This document shows positions 45,310 to 58,000 of a stretch of 64,000 bases of DNA, piece after piece. Within the stretch, counting starts at the first letter, position 1. Every line of letters starts with the position of its first letter. The translations under genes and the position numbers were made by a program. Origin of the DNA: Cyanoderma ruficeps (lineage: Eukaryota > Chordata > Aves > Passeriformes > Timaliidae). Under the pieces are notes generated by a model. The model worked only from the letters and a program-made list of their open reading frames with translations. It made no database searches and was not told the DNA's origin. The DNA is taken from contig VZDJ01007749.1 in the NCBI GenBank assembly GCA_008694505.1, positions 2,117,564 to 2,181,563 of the forward strand, in the 5' to 3' direction.

Positions 45310-48300
45310 GTTTCATCAAATTAATCATTACACTTACTTTTACATTTGTTCCCATGTTACTGACAGGTTTGTAAATGTAAGTGTGAGAAAACAGGATTTG
45401 CTGACAATGGACCAACATCCACAGCAGGTGTAAATTAACCTTGCCACACTGAAATCTGCAATTTGTTTTACACCAGCTAAAGCTCTGCCACAGTTTGCTC
45501 ATTATTCATCCTGCTATTCTGGTTTTGATATTGGATACAATTGTCCTCACATTTTTCATGCTTTTACACCACTGTCGTTTTGATGTCAGTGAAATTACTC
45601 AGAACTCACTGTGGGGCTAGTAAGACAATTGTATCTAAGGATACCATGAAGGGACTTTCTTTCCAATGGCAAATTTTAAATTCCCTCCCCCAACTTTTGT
45701 ACACAAATATATTTGGTGAGAAGTGTAGTGTAGGTGCGCATAGTTTGTTTGGCTGTGGAATTATCTTTATAAGTTTGTTTCCATGCTTCATGCCTTGTTA
45801 AATGTGCTTCTGATTTCAGCTGAAGCTATTAGCAGTTGCTGTATACAGAGCCTCTCTGTGAGCTCTCCACCATTTACAGTGAGAAAGGACAGTGTTTATT
45901 TAATTTAGTATCTTCACAAAATACTGAAATGAGGAGTACTGTCCCATTGTCTGGGGAGTATTTGCATTTCCAAAGTGGTCTATGAAAAATCCAAAGTAGA
46001 CACTCGTGCCTTTGAAGCCTACAAAGCAACACACAGTATAAGAGCAGCCTCTTTGTTGCCCATCCTGAAAAACACTGAAATATTGTGTCAGGTTCTTTAT
46101 TGAAAGTTAGCATGCCCCTCAGCTTCATCCTATCCTCCTAAGCTCAGCCTCGTGACAGCAGTAAAAATGATTAGTTTGTGCTCTATTATATTTAGGTGAC
46201 AGTCTTGGACAATAAACCGCGTGTTACTGAGTTCAGGGGCTTTCACCAAGCGTGATGTACGGCCTGCAGATGGCCCTGAAGATGGGGCAGGGACAATTCC
46301 CTTCTGCAGGATGGTTTATGCCTGAAGCACCACTGTAAGGGTGTACCTGGCTGTGCTCCTTGTGCCTGTGTCACACACAGCCACAGAGCAGTGCCGTGGT
46401 CCATGTTTTCATGGACCACTCTCAGGGGGCTGCAGGGTGTGCCCTCTGCAGCCTCACAGTGATGATCTCTGCAGCGAAGAGGTCATGGAATTTTGGGATC
46501 TGGTTAGCCTCTGTGTGTGTAAAGCTCTGGTTATGATACATAGCATGTTGCCTTGCTTTATAGAAGAGCCTCGCAGTCTGGAATGTTGCACTCTCGAATT
46601 TCTAATACTCTGCTGTGCATGGTTACTAGGTTTCTCCTGCTTAGGAAGCCTCCCTGAAGGAAGAACAAACTATATTAAAATGAACCCCCAAACTCTGACA
46701 GTGTCAGAGCCGCATCAGGTGAAAATATTTTGCAGAGGTATACTGCAAATGTAATATTCTGACTTCTTACAGTAAAGGCTTCTGACTGAAAGGTTTTCCA
46801 TGTTAGGGGGGTATGTTTGTGTTCTGACCTAACATCTCTCTGGTGGTGGAGATGGTAGTGGAGGGAGGTTTCAGAATATAAAGTGAATTTTAAAAAGTCC
46901 TATGATACAGTGGTTGCCAGTTTGTGTAAAAGGGGGATTCAACAATGTGGAAGTAAGGATTTCCTAAAGGGGTTTGGATAAGCTCCTCCTAGTCTTCTAC
47001 CTCAGTAGCTCCCATCTTTGGCTTCTGTGCCATGGTGTGAAAAGATCTGCATCCCCAGATCAGCATATGGATTTTTGTTCCAATGTTTCAGTCTCTTGCC
47101 TTAATGGTGAGGAGATGGAGATAAAACATGGTGCTGTGCTGAGCTGAGAAGGGTGTATTTAGTGCTCTATATGCTGCCTAATGCAATGGATTTTTTCCGC
47201 CATGTAACCCTACCCTGGGAGAGGTGATTTGATTGCAGCATGGTTGCAATTAACTCCAGAAAGTATCCTGGCCTAGGCTAATCTTGTTAACACCATACTA
47301 CTACAAGGGACTATTTAATACCATTCTAAAAACAATGTAAGATCTAAGATATTTGATTAAAATAGTTTATATATTTTATATTATTACTGCATGGGAAATC
47401 TCAAGTTGTACCTCTTTTAAAAGTGAAGGCTTGGCAACAGTGTCCCTTTTTATTTGCACAGAAATACAGATGTACAGCATAAACAAATACACCAGGTTTG
47501 CAGTTCTGTAAAGTTCTCTGGTCCTTGTGTTCTTTTGTAGATTATCAGGGGAGAGAAGAACCAAAACCCAAGTGAATTGATCATTCCTTTACTCTCAGAA
47601 TAATTTCTGTTAAGCACTGTTATTTTTCCTACCAGATTTTCAGCCAAAGCTGGCAGTCTTCTTTCTGTTAATCTCTGTGGTTTGCTCTCCTATTTCCTAT
47701 ACATTTTTTAGCTGCTGGGTGGATGCTATTATGGCACATCCAACCTTTGGTATAAATAATTTATTCAGAAGGTTCAGTATGTTATAACGTGCATGAAGCA
47801 TCTTGCATTTATTTTTAATGCTTTTGCTTTCCTGAGAGCTTTCTACATCCAAAGCTACCGCCAGAGAAAACTGTCAATCTTCAAGCAGAAGGGAGAAACT
47901 TTTAGACCATATCATTCTATTTTTCTAGCTATAAATCATATGCTTCTGGTGAAGAGTGGAGCAAATGGTTATTATTTACCATTTTGAAGAACCTGGCTTG
48001 GATGATGTGAAAATGTCTGTTTGCATTTGGTGTGAAGTCTCTGTAAGCAACTCCCTATGGTGAAAAGCTTGCGAGTGGTGCGCTGGTCCCCTCTGGGAAG
48101 CCAGTGAAATTATGGAAATATTGAAGGGCAGTAGGGTGACTGATAGATTAACTGCTAAAAACATAAAAAGAGGTGTAGCCTGGGCAGCAACAGCCAAGAG
48201 TGCCTTGGAACTAGAGCACAACCAGGGGATGAGCCCACCCCATATGACAGATGGAAAGACAGCTCAGTTCAGTGGGGAGACGTGAGCCGGGGAGCTGATC

Positions 48301-48400
48301 CCTGCAAGGAGTGGGGAGAATGGTCATAGGAATGATATTTTAAGTATTTTAAGCATTACCTAATGAAAACATTAGTGGTGGAGGGAGGGTGATCAGATTT
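45310..48400. other. anonymous non-coding sequence
   Basis: AT-rich unique DNA. A GC-richer patch at 46341-46754 carries a 137-codon plus-strand frame whose product is Cys- and Leu-rich without a recognised domain. It includes CTCAGGGGGCTGCAG at about 46421-46436, which partly resembles a CTCF core. No exon, RNA gene or transposon is recognised. Confidence 0.5.
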
Positions 48401-48408
48401 TTTTGTAT

Positions 48409-48444
48409 GGGGAGGGGGGCTGTGGAGGGAGTGAGGTGTGGGGG
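48409..48444 (+). other. G-rich run with G-quadruplex potential
   Basis: Four G-runs of at least three (GGGG, GGGGGG, GGG, GGGGG) are separated by 1, 7 and 10 bases, with a further GGAGGGAGGG at 48380-48388. The last loop is slightly longer than strict quadruplex rules allow. No nearby gene or promoter is recognised. Confidence 0.5.
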
Positions 48445-48449
48445 TTGTC

Positions 48450-51400
48450 AGGTTTTCTGTAGATCTTAGAAGTTTGTTTGACATACTATCCTTGTATTTA
48501 TGCTAATTTAGCCGTAAACCCATATTATGATTCAAAATTAAGCCAATTTGCCTTATGTGAGATGTATAAAGCATAAAATTAATACCTACCTTATCTGCAG
48601 ATAATGCAGATAATGGCACAGGAGTGCAAGAGACACTGTCTCTAGTTGCTTCCCCCAAAAACTGGAGCCTGCTGCTCCTCAGAGTTTCTGTTCACGTGCT
48701 ACACTGTGACATAATCCTGTGACTTGCAGAGTTTCTCAGAAAAGAGGACTGGTAATAGAGCGAATAATGTCCAAGGGAGATTGAAAGAGGATGTGAAACT
48801 TCGGGAGTGAAATCAATGGACAGATTCAACAATGATAAAAGGAAATGTTCTGTGCATGCTTGTTTAGCATGTACAGGGATTTAACTCTTTATTGGCCTTT
48901 TAAGAGGCTTGTGCAATATGATGCAATGAAATTGGAACCAGTGTCTGTAGCAGTTTAACACCGACTTTTGAACTATTTGCATGCCCAAGTCTCTTCAATA
49001 ACAACATTATTGGGGCACTTCATGGTTGAAAATTGGTCCTGAGACATGAAAAGTGCTATGACAGCAACTGTTCCAAGGCACATCACAGTTCGGTGGCTGG
49101 AAAGTGAAGCTGAGCTAATGCAGTTTCTGCATAAGAGGGAGCTTTCCAGGCACAAGGAAAAAGCAGGAACAAAGGAGATTCTCCATAGGAACAGGATAAT
49201 TAAATGCTGAGATAGTTTACCTGATGAGTGGACGCAAGGACTGTTTCAAATTAATTCCAAGAAGTATTTTAGTCTGGTCTGACTCTGTAGATTAGTAAGG
49301 AAGATAAAATTTTCAGCTTCAGTGTCAGTGTATTTTGTTTCTCTGTTCAGCTAGTTACCATATCTTGTACTTCAGCCAATTGTTTGCAGGCCTTAAAGAG
49401 CATGGTTTAAATTTTTTCATTTTTAATTTGTTTTCTCCTCCTTAAATGCAGAAATAGGGAGAGGCAACCAGAGCTGGAAAGAGACCAGAACTCAAAACAT
49501 GAATTGTTATGGATGGGTGCTGCTCAGTCCATTCTCTGTTTCATAATTCTTAGCTACCTGAGAATGATGATATTTCTCTCACATGCTCAAGATCAAATTC
49601 TAATCTATTTTAATGAGAGGTTTTGTCTCAGTGAATGGGCTGTGCTTTTCAGCAGATCAAACTCTATAATGTAATGGTCTTTTCTGGTTTTAGCATTAAC
49701 CAATAGAGTCTAGTTCAGTCTCTACCAAATACTGCTGTGCTTGTGTTGTTAAATTGCATGGGCTTGTACTAATAGATTTCATGAAAATGCCAGTGCTGAG
49801 CAATACTATGAGCTAATGGAGGTGCATTGAAATTAAATTGAATTGAAATGAATTTAAAGTGTTACATCCACTTAAATTAGTTGGGAATTTGGCCTGCAGC
49901 ATATGATATCTAACATAGTATTGAGAAAACTAAAATCCCCAAACAGCGAGTGCTATAGGATCTCTATGTTCCCTCTAAAACAACAAATTTTTGTACTGTT
50001 CCATGACTCCCTAAAAAAAAAATAAATTCTGACACAGAACACAAATATATCATGACTTCTGTATCTGTTTTTACCAATACTGTTCTTGCCTTTGCTTGAT
50101 TGAACCAGCAAATTAAAGCTGGACTACTTTTTTTTTTTCTTAAACCTTTCAGTAGATCAGGTCTAATTCATACTTTCATTGATTTGTTTCTTCATTAACT
50201 TTAGTTAATTTACTCTAGACGTGTACTGGATTGAGTGGAAACAGAATAAAGTCTAAAGATTTAAGCTTGATTTTTAGATTTTTGTACCTGCCTACAAGAA
50301 AATCAGGCAAAATTAGGTAGAGAATTATATTAAAAAATGTGGAATTACTTTCAGGATTTTTTTTTCCTTTTTTTTTAAGTATTGTTTCCAGGAGATCAAT
50401 CTTTTCATTACCCTGTGCTTTCATCCCAGTGATGAGAATGGATAACACTAAGCCCAATAGCACCGGCTATTCCCTCCTCTGCAGCTTGTGGATGCCATGA
50501 AATGTGCTGATTCCAATATATGAGGCTTTTATTCACAGCCTTCATGCTTCTCTAAGTGTATCAGTACTTTCTAAATATGCCATATGCCTTACCACTTGGG
50601 AGACTATTTCCCTCTGCCTGTCCCATTTGTAGAAGTTGACACAAGCAGCAAATGCCACTAGCAGTCTAAAACTAAAATGAACTATTCTGGTAGGCCTTTG
50701 CTTTCTGTGCATTTGCTGTGCTTTACTTGCCTCTGGCAAGTTACAAATGAGAGTAAGAAACATGACTTTTTGAGAGAAAACAAGCCAGAGCCTTACAAGA
50801 AAAGGAGCAATAAATAATCTGGGTACATTCCTTGCCGTGCAGCACTACCTACACCTACAATCCTGCACAAGCCGTTCGTGGCACAATATGGGCCTGATTT
50901 TTCCTTTGCTGTGCTGGAATGACTTCACTGAAGTCCATGGGCCTGTTTTTCCAGAACATAAATCTCCAAGTCTGCCTGTGAGCTGCTTGCCAGCTTTGAT
51001 TTGGGAGCTGCTTAGACATCAGAGCATGCCCAGTAGCTGTCAGTGAACATTCATGCCTAAAAACTCTATTACAGTGGCAGAACTTGCGTTCTGTCATTGG
51101 CATACAGTGTGTGAGCTCTACTGGTGCCATGACCAAGTGTAACTATGGAGGTAGACGCTGGTAAATTCAAGACACTCCTTTATATCCATGCCTTTATGGA
51201 CACCAAAGCTGTTATGGATAACAAAGTTGATATGAGCAGTCATACACAGTGGTGCAGCACAAACCTGCTGGGTAAGTGCTGGCTGAGGTGGGGTTGAGCT
51301 TCTGGAAAAGAGCCCTTTTTGGAAATAATTGATATTCAACAGACTTGCCTGCATGACAAGTGTTTGAAGTGCAGAAGCTATGAATACATCGCAGGAACAA

Positions 51401-52670
51401 CCAGGAAGCAAAGAGCTTTTGAAGGAATCTGACTTTGTATCATACATAGGTAAGACCTTCTGACATAAGAGAAATCTAGATCCTAGAGAAATCCCTGGAG
51501 GAAGCTGTGGTTAAATCAGCAGAATTTACATGCAGATAAAAAATGCTTAGCCAGCTGCACCATTCCTCTAGCAGCACCAGCCTGGTCCTTGAAGTTTATT
51601 GCCTACTGCTGTGTTCTGAGTTCCAATTGTCAGATTAATGTAGTTCTACAGCAGTGAGGCTCCTGCATCCCTGCTTCAAAGGCAGGTGGTAGTTTTCCTT
51701 TCACTGCTTTTTTGGAAGAGGCAATACGCACATGCTGACTGAACTTTTATTGGTCCTCTGTACTGCTCATAAATCACTTCTGAGGCTGTATAGTGTTGCA
51801 TAAGCTCAGATTGTCCCAGTCTAGCTGTGGGCCTAAGCACAGTGCTGGGGTCCATCCCAGAGGGAATGCCATACACCCCATGGCATCTATGTCCCCAGGG
51901 ATGAAGGTGTTTTTATTCTGAAATCCTGATGACAACACACAGCCTGTATCCTTAGCTGGGCAGAGAAGGAAGCTGGCTCTGCAAACATCCTATGACAAGC
52001 AACCCAGATCCCAGAAGAAGCCTTGCTCAGAAGCAGATTGTGCTTTAGTTGTTTGTTCTCCAGTCAGCAGAGCTGCAGCGCTCTGTGGATGGAGGTGTAG
52101 AAGAGACCCATGCCCTGTGTTCAGCACTGCCAGGCTAGACAGGACAGAAACCTCAGGACATTGTTTGTAGCCGCTTGTCATTTAACAGTATGTGAGCCAG
52201 CTGGCATCTCTCCTCTGTGGCCTTGTCAGCAAGGCTCTTGCTCCATCCTGAATCTATTATGGCCCATTTTCCCTTGACTGCATGTTCAGTTTGCTGCTCC
52301 TGTTCCTGTGCCTCAGCAACAGCCCTTCTCTGATGTTCTGGAAAAACTTTTCCTCTGTCAGTACCCCAGTAAAGGGGGTGTCTGCATTATTGTAATGCCT
52401 TGATGGCAGCAGGCTTCATTTATCATAATAAACCCATGTAACACAAATTTTAAGTCTTGTGCCCCCCTGCTTCTCTGCATACCACTGTAGAGCTTTGTTC
52501 TCCTGTGCTATATTATTATTTGAGCTACTACCTCTTATTCCTTCTTTGAAGTATTATTCACGACCACCTTGCCCTCTGAAACTGCTGTCCTTAAAGTTTC
52601 TGATGTCCCTTCTAACCTAGTGAGACATAAGTGGGAAGAAAGGAGTTTGTCCCAATATCTGTTTCCAAGA
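48450..52670. other. anonymous non-coding sequence
   Basis: AT-rich unique DNA with short A-runs near 50012-50024 and T-runs near 50128-50140 and 50356-50380. Overlapping minus-strand frames at 51118-51447 and both-strand frames at 50837-51136 look compositional. No transposon or exon is recognised. Confidence 0.55.
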
Positions 52671-52679
52671 ATCCATTCT

Positions 52680-52900
52680 TGCACGAAAAGAAACTGAGCT
52701 CTGTTTACAGAAGTTCGAGATCGAACACCTTGGATTGCTGCTAGAGCAAGGATCTCGCTTCGGGTTTATCCCTTTGCTAATGATTTTGTTATCAATGAGG
52801 GTGTCGATTCAGTGAGTGTCTCATGTTTTTTGGTCATCAATTATCTCTTCATGGCTTGCTTTCAATCAGCCTTGAAACAGAAATTCCCCAGACACCAGAT
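52680..52900. promoter_or_regulatory. candidate conserved regulatory block with CpG palindrome
   Basis: Within 220 bp there is a perfect inverted repeat GTTCGA-GA-TCGAAC (52713-52726), five or more CpGs in the first 100 bp against a CpG-poor background, and POU/SOX/homeodomain-like sites (CCTTTGCTAATGATTTTGTT, ATCAATGAGG, CATCAATTATCTC). There is no low-complexity sequence and no recognised repeat. The combination is typical of ultraconserved-type enhancers, but conservation cannot be judged from one sequence. Confidence 0.3.
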
Positions 52901-52909
52901 GATTCATGA

Positions 52910-53785
52910 ACACCTGTAGACAGCTGGAAGTCTGACTTAGCACTGTCATCATTTGCCCTTAGGTCCACAATCATCTGTGTGTGTGTAAAATGCTACAAGT
53001 GTAAAGAGCAGAGCAACCTAAAGACAGGCTTTAGCAGTACGAGAGCAATAAGGAAGTCATTTATTCCTGGGAGCCTCTACTGCTAGGCTGCACCAATGCA
53101 TCCCCAGCCCTTTATTTAAAGCAGGTGGTGCAAGCTAAGCTCCAGGCATTAGGCGGGGATCCTGGATTGTCAATCACCGTCTCATCCTCACCTGGAGCAC
53201 AAGGATCCGTGTAATGAGGACCAAGCTCCTGACCCAGCCAGCCAAGCCTCTGTGCCAAGAGCTGGGAGGCAATGAGGCAGCAGCCAGAGCTGTCTGCCCT
53301 TTGTCTCTCTTACAGCTAACAGCTTTTATGCCTGAGGAAGGAATGAGAAAGCACTTTATTTAAATAGTGTGTTATATAGCCTGGTGTGTGTACGTGTTTT
53401 CCCACATTTGGGAGGGCAGCTTTAGGGGGAAGTTGTTTTCACCTCCGGTGAAAATAACTGCTTATGTGCCAATAAGCTTAACAAATTGTTAACTAAAACA
53501 GGATCCAGTCTATATAGAAGACTAACTGCTGGCACTTAAAAAAAATGTAGCCCTTCAGCAGCCCATCTCATGTACACATGTCTTTGAGGCACAAGAGAGG
53601 TAAAGCAATTCCCATCTTGCCCTGCTTCATTGCATTAAGGGACCTTGAGAACAGGAAATGGCTTCTAGAAATGTGGAGCTCTCCAAAAGACAGACTTTCC
53701 CATTAATGTCAATAAAATGATTTCTAGTTTCATAATAAACCCCCTCTGCATAATTCTTCCACTATACATCCCATAAAAATTCCAC
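52910..53785. other. anonymous non-coding sequence
   Basis: Unique sequence, somewhat GC-richer at 53060-53300, without recognised exons. AATAAA-type strings near 53710-53740 are expected in AT-rich DNA and are not assigned to a transcript. Confidence 0.5.
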
Positions 53786-53790
53786 CTGAA

Positions 53791-53860
53791 TGGAACGAAA
53801 GGCAAAAGGGGAGAGGGGGGGAAAAAAGTCAGAAGGGAGACGGGGGAAAAAAAAGCAAAA
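53791..53860 (+). repeat. polypurine tract with G-runs
   Basis: Nearly all A/G for about 65 bp, with runs GGGG, GGGGGGG, GGG and GGGGG separated by A-rich spacers. It has triplex or quadruplex potential and is low in complexity. Confidence 0.7.
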
Positions 53861-54016
53861 CAAACTAAATTAATCAGATTACTTGTAGGCTGGGAAACTT
53901 AGAATGAGTGTACCCTGCCCTAGAAAAGAAATGGTTGAAACCGCATCATATTTATTTCAGCAGTGTGGATGAGAGATGGTGTGTTGTATTATGTTCTCTA
54001 CTTCATATTCCATTTT

Positions 54017-54036
54017 CTCCCTCTGCTGGCAGTTGG
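54017..54036 (-). promoter_or_regulatory. CTCF-like motif
   Basis: CTCCCTCTGCTGGCAGTTGG closely resembles the reverse-strand form of the vertebrate CTCF core (C-C-C-C-C-T-G-C-T-G-G-C type), differing at one of the twelve core positions. CTCF is an insulator and loop-anchor protein. Matches of this length are not rare by chance, so occupancy is unproven. Confidence 0.35.
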
Positions 54037-54322
54037 AGACAGCGAAGCTGTAGCTAATAGAAAACAACAGAACTCTCAAAAGGCTGAAGCATTCAGGAAT
54101 CTCAAAACTCTGCAGAATATGCTGAGAAATTAGGTCGTACCATACTTGAGTCCAATTAGTGCTGGAAATGGCTGACAGTCATCCCCTGTACAGAGCAGAA
54201 TAATTCCTCGAGAAGATTAACGTGGCTAAATGCAACCCTCTTTCTTTTCAAGAGACAGTGGATGGTCTCACGTGTTCTTGTTACAGTAAATATGGGCTGC
54301 ACAATCAAACCTGGAAGTTACT

Positions 54323-54357
54323 TATATATATAAATTTATTTATTTATTTATTTTTAA
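54323..54357 (+). repeat. (TA)n/(TTTA)n microsatellite
   Basis: TATATATATA is followed by five TTTA-type units and a T-run, a typical AT microsatellite. Confidence 0.85.
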
Positions 54358-54944
54358 GAAGAATTACAGGTCTGTAATTTTAGAAATAGTATTTCTTGTC
54401 TTTAGGTTACAATGATGTACTGTGTGCTTCTATGGATTGCTGATCCTTCGCTTTTTTTTTTAATTTCTTTTGAAAATATTTTTATAATATACAGACCTAA
54501 GGGGAAAACCTTGCTAAAGCAGCTGTAAGTAAAAGATTCTGTACTATGTATTAAAAAAAAATGAAAGGATTAATTTTGTTTCATAGAAGTTCTTTGAAAC
54601 AATGGGCTTTTACATAAATTAAAGCTTACTGGCAGTACATATTTATTAATAATACTGCCCTATAGGAGAAAATAAGTGTTACAGGCTTACTTAAAAGGAA
54701 TATCTAGCAAGTAAGAATATAATCTTGCCTATAATGCAGATACTACCTTCTGCTCTATAGGACTGGAGTACTAACCTTGCATATAATGTTATTCTAATGA
54801 CTACAAACCATAAACTATAAATCTTATAAATACATATCGACCTGGCAAGGAAATGTTTATATATTCCCTGTAGCAAGACAGAATCACTGGTATTGAATTA
54901 ATAGCATTAAGCTTTTTAACTGTTCTTTTAGATATTGTAGTAAA

Positions 54945-55015
54945 TATTATAGTCATTTTATGGTTGAATAAATGGAGGCAGAAAAGAGTTTGTTTAACAG
55001 CCCAGAAGTGCAGAT
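54945..55015 (-). mobile_element. possible MIR-like relic (reverse orientation)
   Basis: CATTTTATGGTTGAATAAAT followed by GGAGGCAGAAAAGAG..TTTAACAGCCCAGAAG resembles the reverse complement of the MIR core (cattttacagatgaggaaactgaggcacagagaggttaagtaacttgccca). Several substitutions and no flanking tRNA-like head make this tentative. Confidence 0.3.
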
Positions 55016-55029
55016 TTCTAATCCTTCTT

Positions 55030-58000
55030 TTATTGATACACATATTAAAGACAGGTGGAAATTTTTTTTCTCTTGAAGAGATGCATTTAAAGCAATAGCT
55101 GATGAGGTTTAGAGAAGTGAAGTGCATTTAGTAGAAATTTAGCTAGGGGAAAATGCTGGCAGACGCTAAGGAATATTCAAGTTAAACAAAGACATCTGTG
55201 ATCAGTGGCAGTGCTGGGAGAATAATTCTGTAGTCAGCAGTGAAGGAGACCTGAGTTAGAGCCACCATGGCAGGCAGAGGTTGGGGCTGGGATGTGAGGA
55301 AGATTTTACAGAAGTTTTGTAGCTCAGCTGACGGAGCCAGACAAAAGCACATGAAGTTTATAAATAGGGAAGGCTTTAAAACATAGCATCAGTAGTGGTA
55401 GAAAGTCTAGGAATAAGAACATCCTGAGTTTTTTTATACCTTCTCACCACCATTCAGGTGTCTGCCCAAACCTGGAACGTCTCAATGGGTGGTGCTTCTT
55501 CAGCACAGGCTGCTTTCCTGCCCCGTGCAGTTGGTCTGTGGAGATGGACAGAGATGCTTCTCTATTAGCCTGGAGCTCCACAGTACCTTTTATTCATTTA
55601 TTAACTCTCTGCTGTGGTAGACACCAAAGCAGAGGTTCAGCTTCTTCATTTTATGAACTGTCCCACACACAGAAAAGTGATTATCTTGCTTTGTGATTTT
55701 GATGAAAAAACACCTTTACTGTAACATTTAAATATTAGAGAGGTTCTATGCATACAAACATGTTCCAAGCAACAGATGGCAAAGGTTCACACAGAGATTT
55801 AATACCTTTGCATTATTACAACTATGTACAACAATAATTAATTTCCTTCACTCTTTCAGAGGCTCTTGCTGTGGCCTCAGCTTGCCCACAACAGCACAGG
55901 CTGGCATTTTGTAAAGATACCTCCTCTCTACTTTTATGTGTGCAGTAGCTACATTAAATCTGCATTTTCCTCTAGCCTGGATGGAAATATCAGTTAAAAA
56001 ATAATTGCCACTTCCTTTTCTCCTACTGAGACCGCATACAATGAAACCATGTGTAAGATGGGAGCCTCCTTCCCTGCGCCTCCAAAAACCCCAAACCAGT
56101 GTTCCTGTTGCCCAAGTATTGTAGCATCTTCCTGACTTTAGTCTTCAGACTTCCTTTTTTGTGTTTTTTTGAAGATGAATTGGTAAAACCTTGCCATACA
56201 ATGAGAAATATTACATGCACACTCTTGTTCATAGATTGATCATTGCTTTCTTTGGGAGCCTCACAGAAAGCTTGATGATGATTTGACAAGTGGAAGATTT
56301 CCAGAAGGGGTTTTCAGAGTGGACATGCAAGGCAATAGGATATTGTTATGGCTGGATACATAAATCCTACACATTGATGAGTGTGATAGTGCCTAAGAAA
56401 AGCCTCTTAAATTGTGAATGTAGAGTCCTGGGCATATTTTCTACAAAACTTAGAGAGAAGGTTCCTAGTAGAGTATTTTGGAAAAAGGTGGTTGGATATG
56501 CTTTGAATCGTGACTCGGGACAAAGCCATAAAATAAGCCTGATAATAAATCAGCCATGTCCTCTGAAAGAAAGATTTCTTTAAGTGCTTTAATAGTTTAC
56601 AGAGCACAGAGATGTTATTTGCTTTTAGATACTTTAATTAAATATTACCAAGTTATTTGTGAACCACTACTATTTATGTAGTATGTATTGTTAGCTTTTC
56701 TTGTCAGGAGAGCAGGTGTTCTATCCCTATTAAAATTCACTGTCAATGAGTACCAGCCTGCTTTGAAACAGACAAAACACTTGGACTGGGTCTTGATTTG
56801 GGTTTGTAACACAGACCTTGTCTTTGCAGGTGATATATCTGTTGGCTCTGGTGATGTTCCCCTTTCACAACGGAAGACAAAGCCCAATTGTTCAGCAGAG
56901 CCAGAGTGTGAGCTAAACAGTTGAGAAAACTAAACAGGGAGAAAATCAGAACTTTTAAGTCAGTATTGTGTGTCTAAATTCAGGTTTTTTTCTTTCAATT
57001 CACTTCTGTATTTCTTGTGGGGTGTGTTGCAACAAACTGAGTTGTTTTCTGTCTTAGGCTGCAAGAGGAAATGGTGTGCTAAATAGGCTCTGAAGTTTGT
57101 CTAATTTGTGTTTAGCAGTTAGCAGTGGTTACTGCTGCCATCCCCAAAATACTGCTGTTGCAATTAACACCATTTTCTTCTGTGTGCTGGAAAATATATC
57201 CTGCAAATAGTAAGATTTGAAGAGTGTACTGAAGTAATAAGACCAGGCCAAAAGGATGTCAAATGGTTTCAGCTTCCATTGGCCTCTGGGATTTTGGAGT
57301 TCAGTGCCTTTCAACCTCAGGCTTTTAGAAAGGATTTCTTTTTATTTTCCTTATGCTCTCAGAGATGTAGGGGGTTGTGCTTCTTTCCCCCTTCCCCTAT
57401 TTCTTCCCAGAACTTTATGGAGGAGCAGTTTTGTTTTCTTTGGTCATAAAAACAGTTTCCTCATTCTATTCTCTGTGGTCAAATATAGCTTCATACATTG
57501 GACAGCTGATTGCAAGGATTTCCTTCACTAAAAGCATATCACCAAGCATGATATGTCCTGCAGCATCCTGCAGTGTGGAAGGTGTATAAATGACAACAGC
57601 AAGATGTGCAGTTAAACAAGAACTAACAGGAATCCGGCAAAACAACTAAGAAAGCAATTTGGGAACATCTTGAGACAGTTTTTATATGGGTTTTAGATAA
57701 ATGGGCAAAAATAACTTTCAAAGGAACCTCTCATCTGATCAAAAAGACCTTTTGCTTCTCTGTGTATATTTTTGAGGGGCACATAAATGTGGTAAAGACA
57801 CACTTTGACAGCAAAATCTAGAGGAAAATGTCGCCATACCTACTGAGATATGTGTGTATGACTGGTAGATCCAATATGTATTTGCCATTAAAAGGAAATA
57901 TATCTGTACATATTGCTGCCAAGCCCCTAAAAGTGTTTTTTATTTTCCTCCAACTACGTGGATGGTGTCATCTGCCTTGTCTAAACATTATTCTTACTGG

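Noticed and set aside
46341..46754. 137-codon plus-strand frame
   Set aside because: Cys/Leu-rich peptide without a domain, in a GC-richer patch, and no exon signals at its ends.
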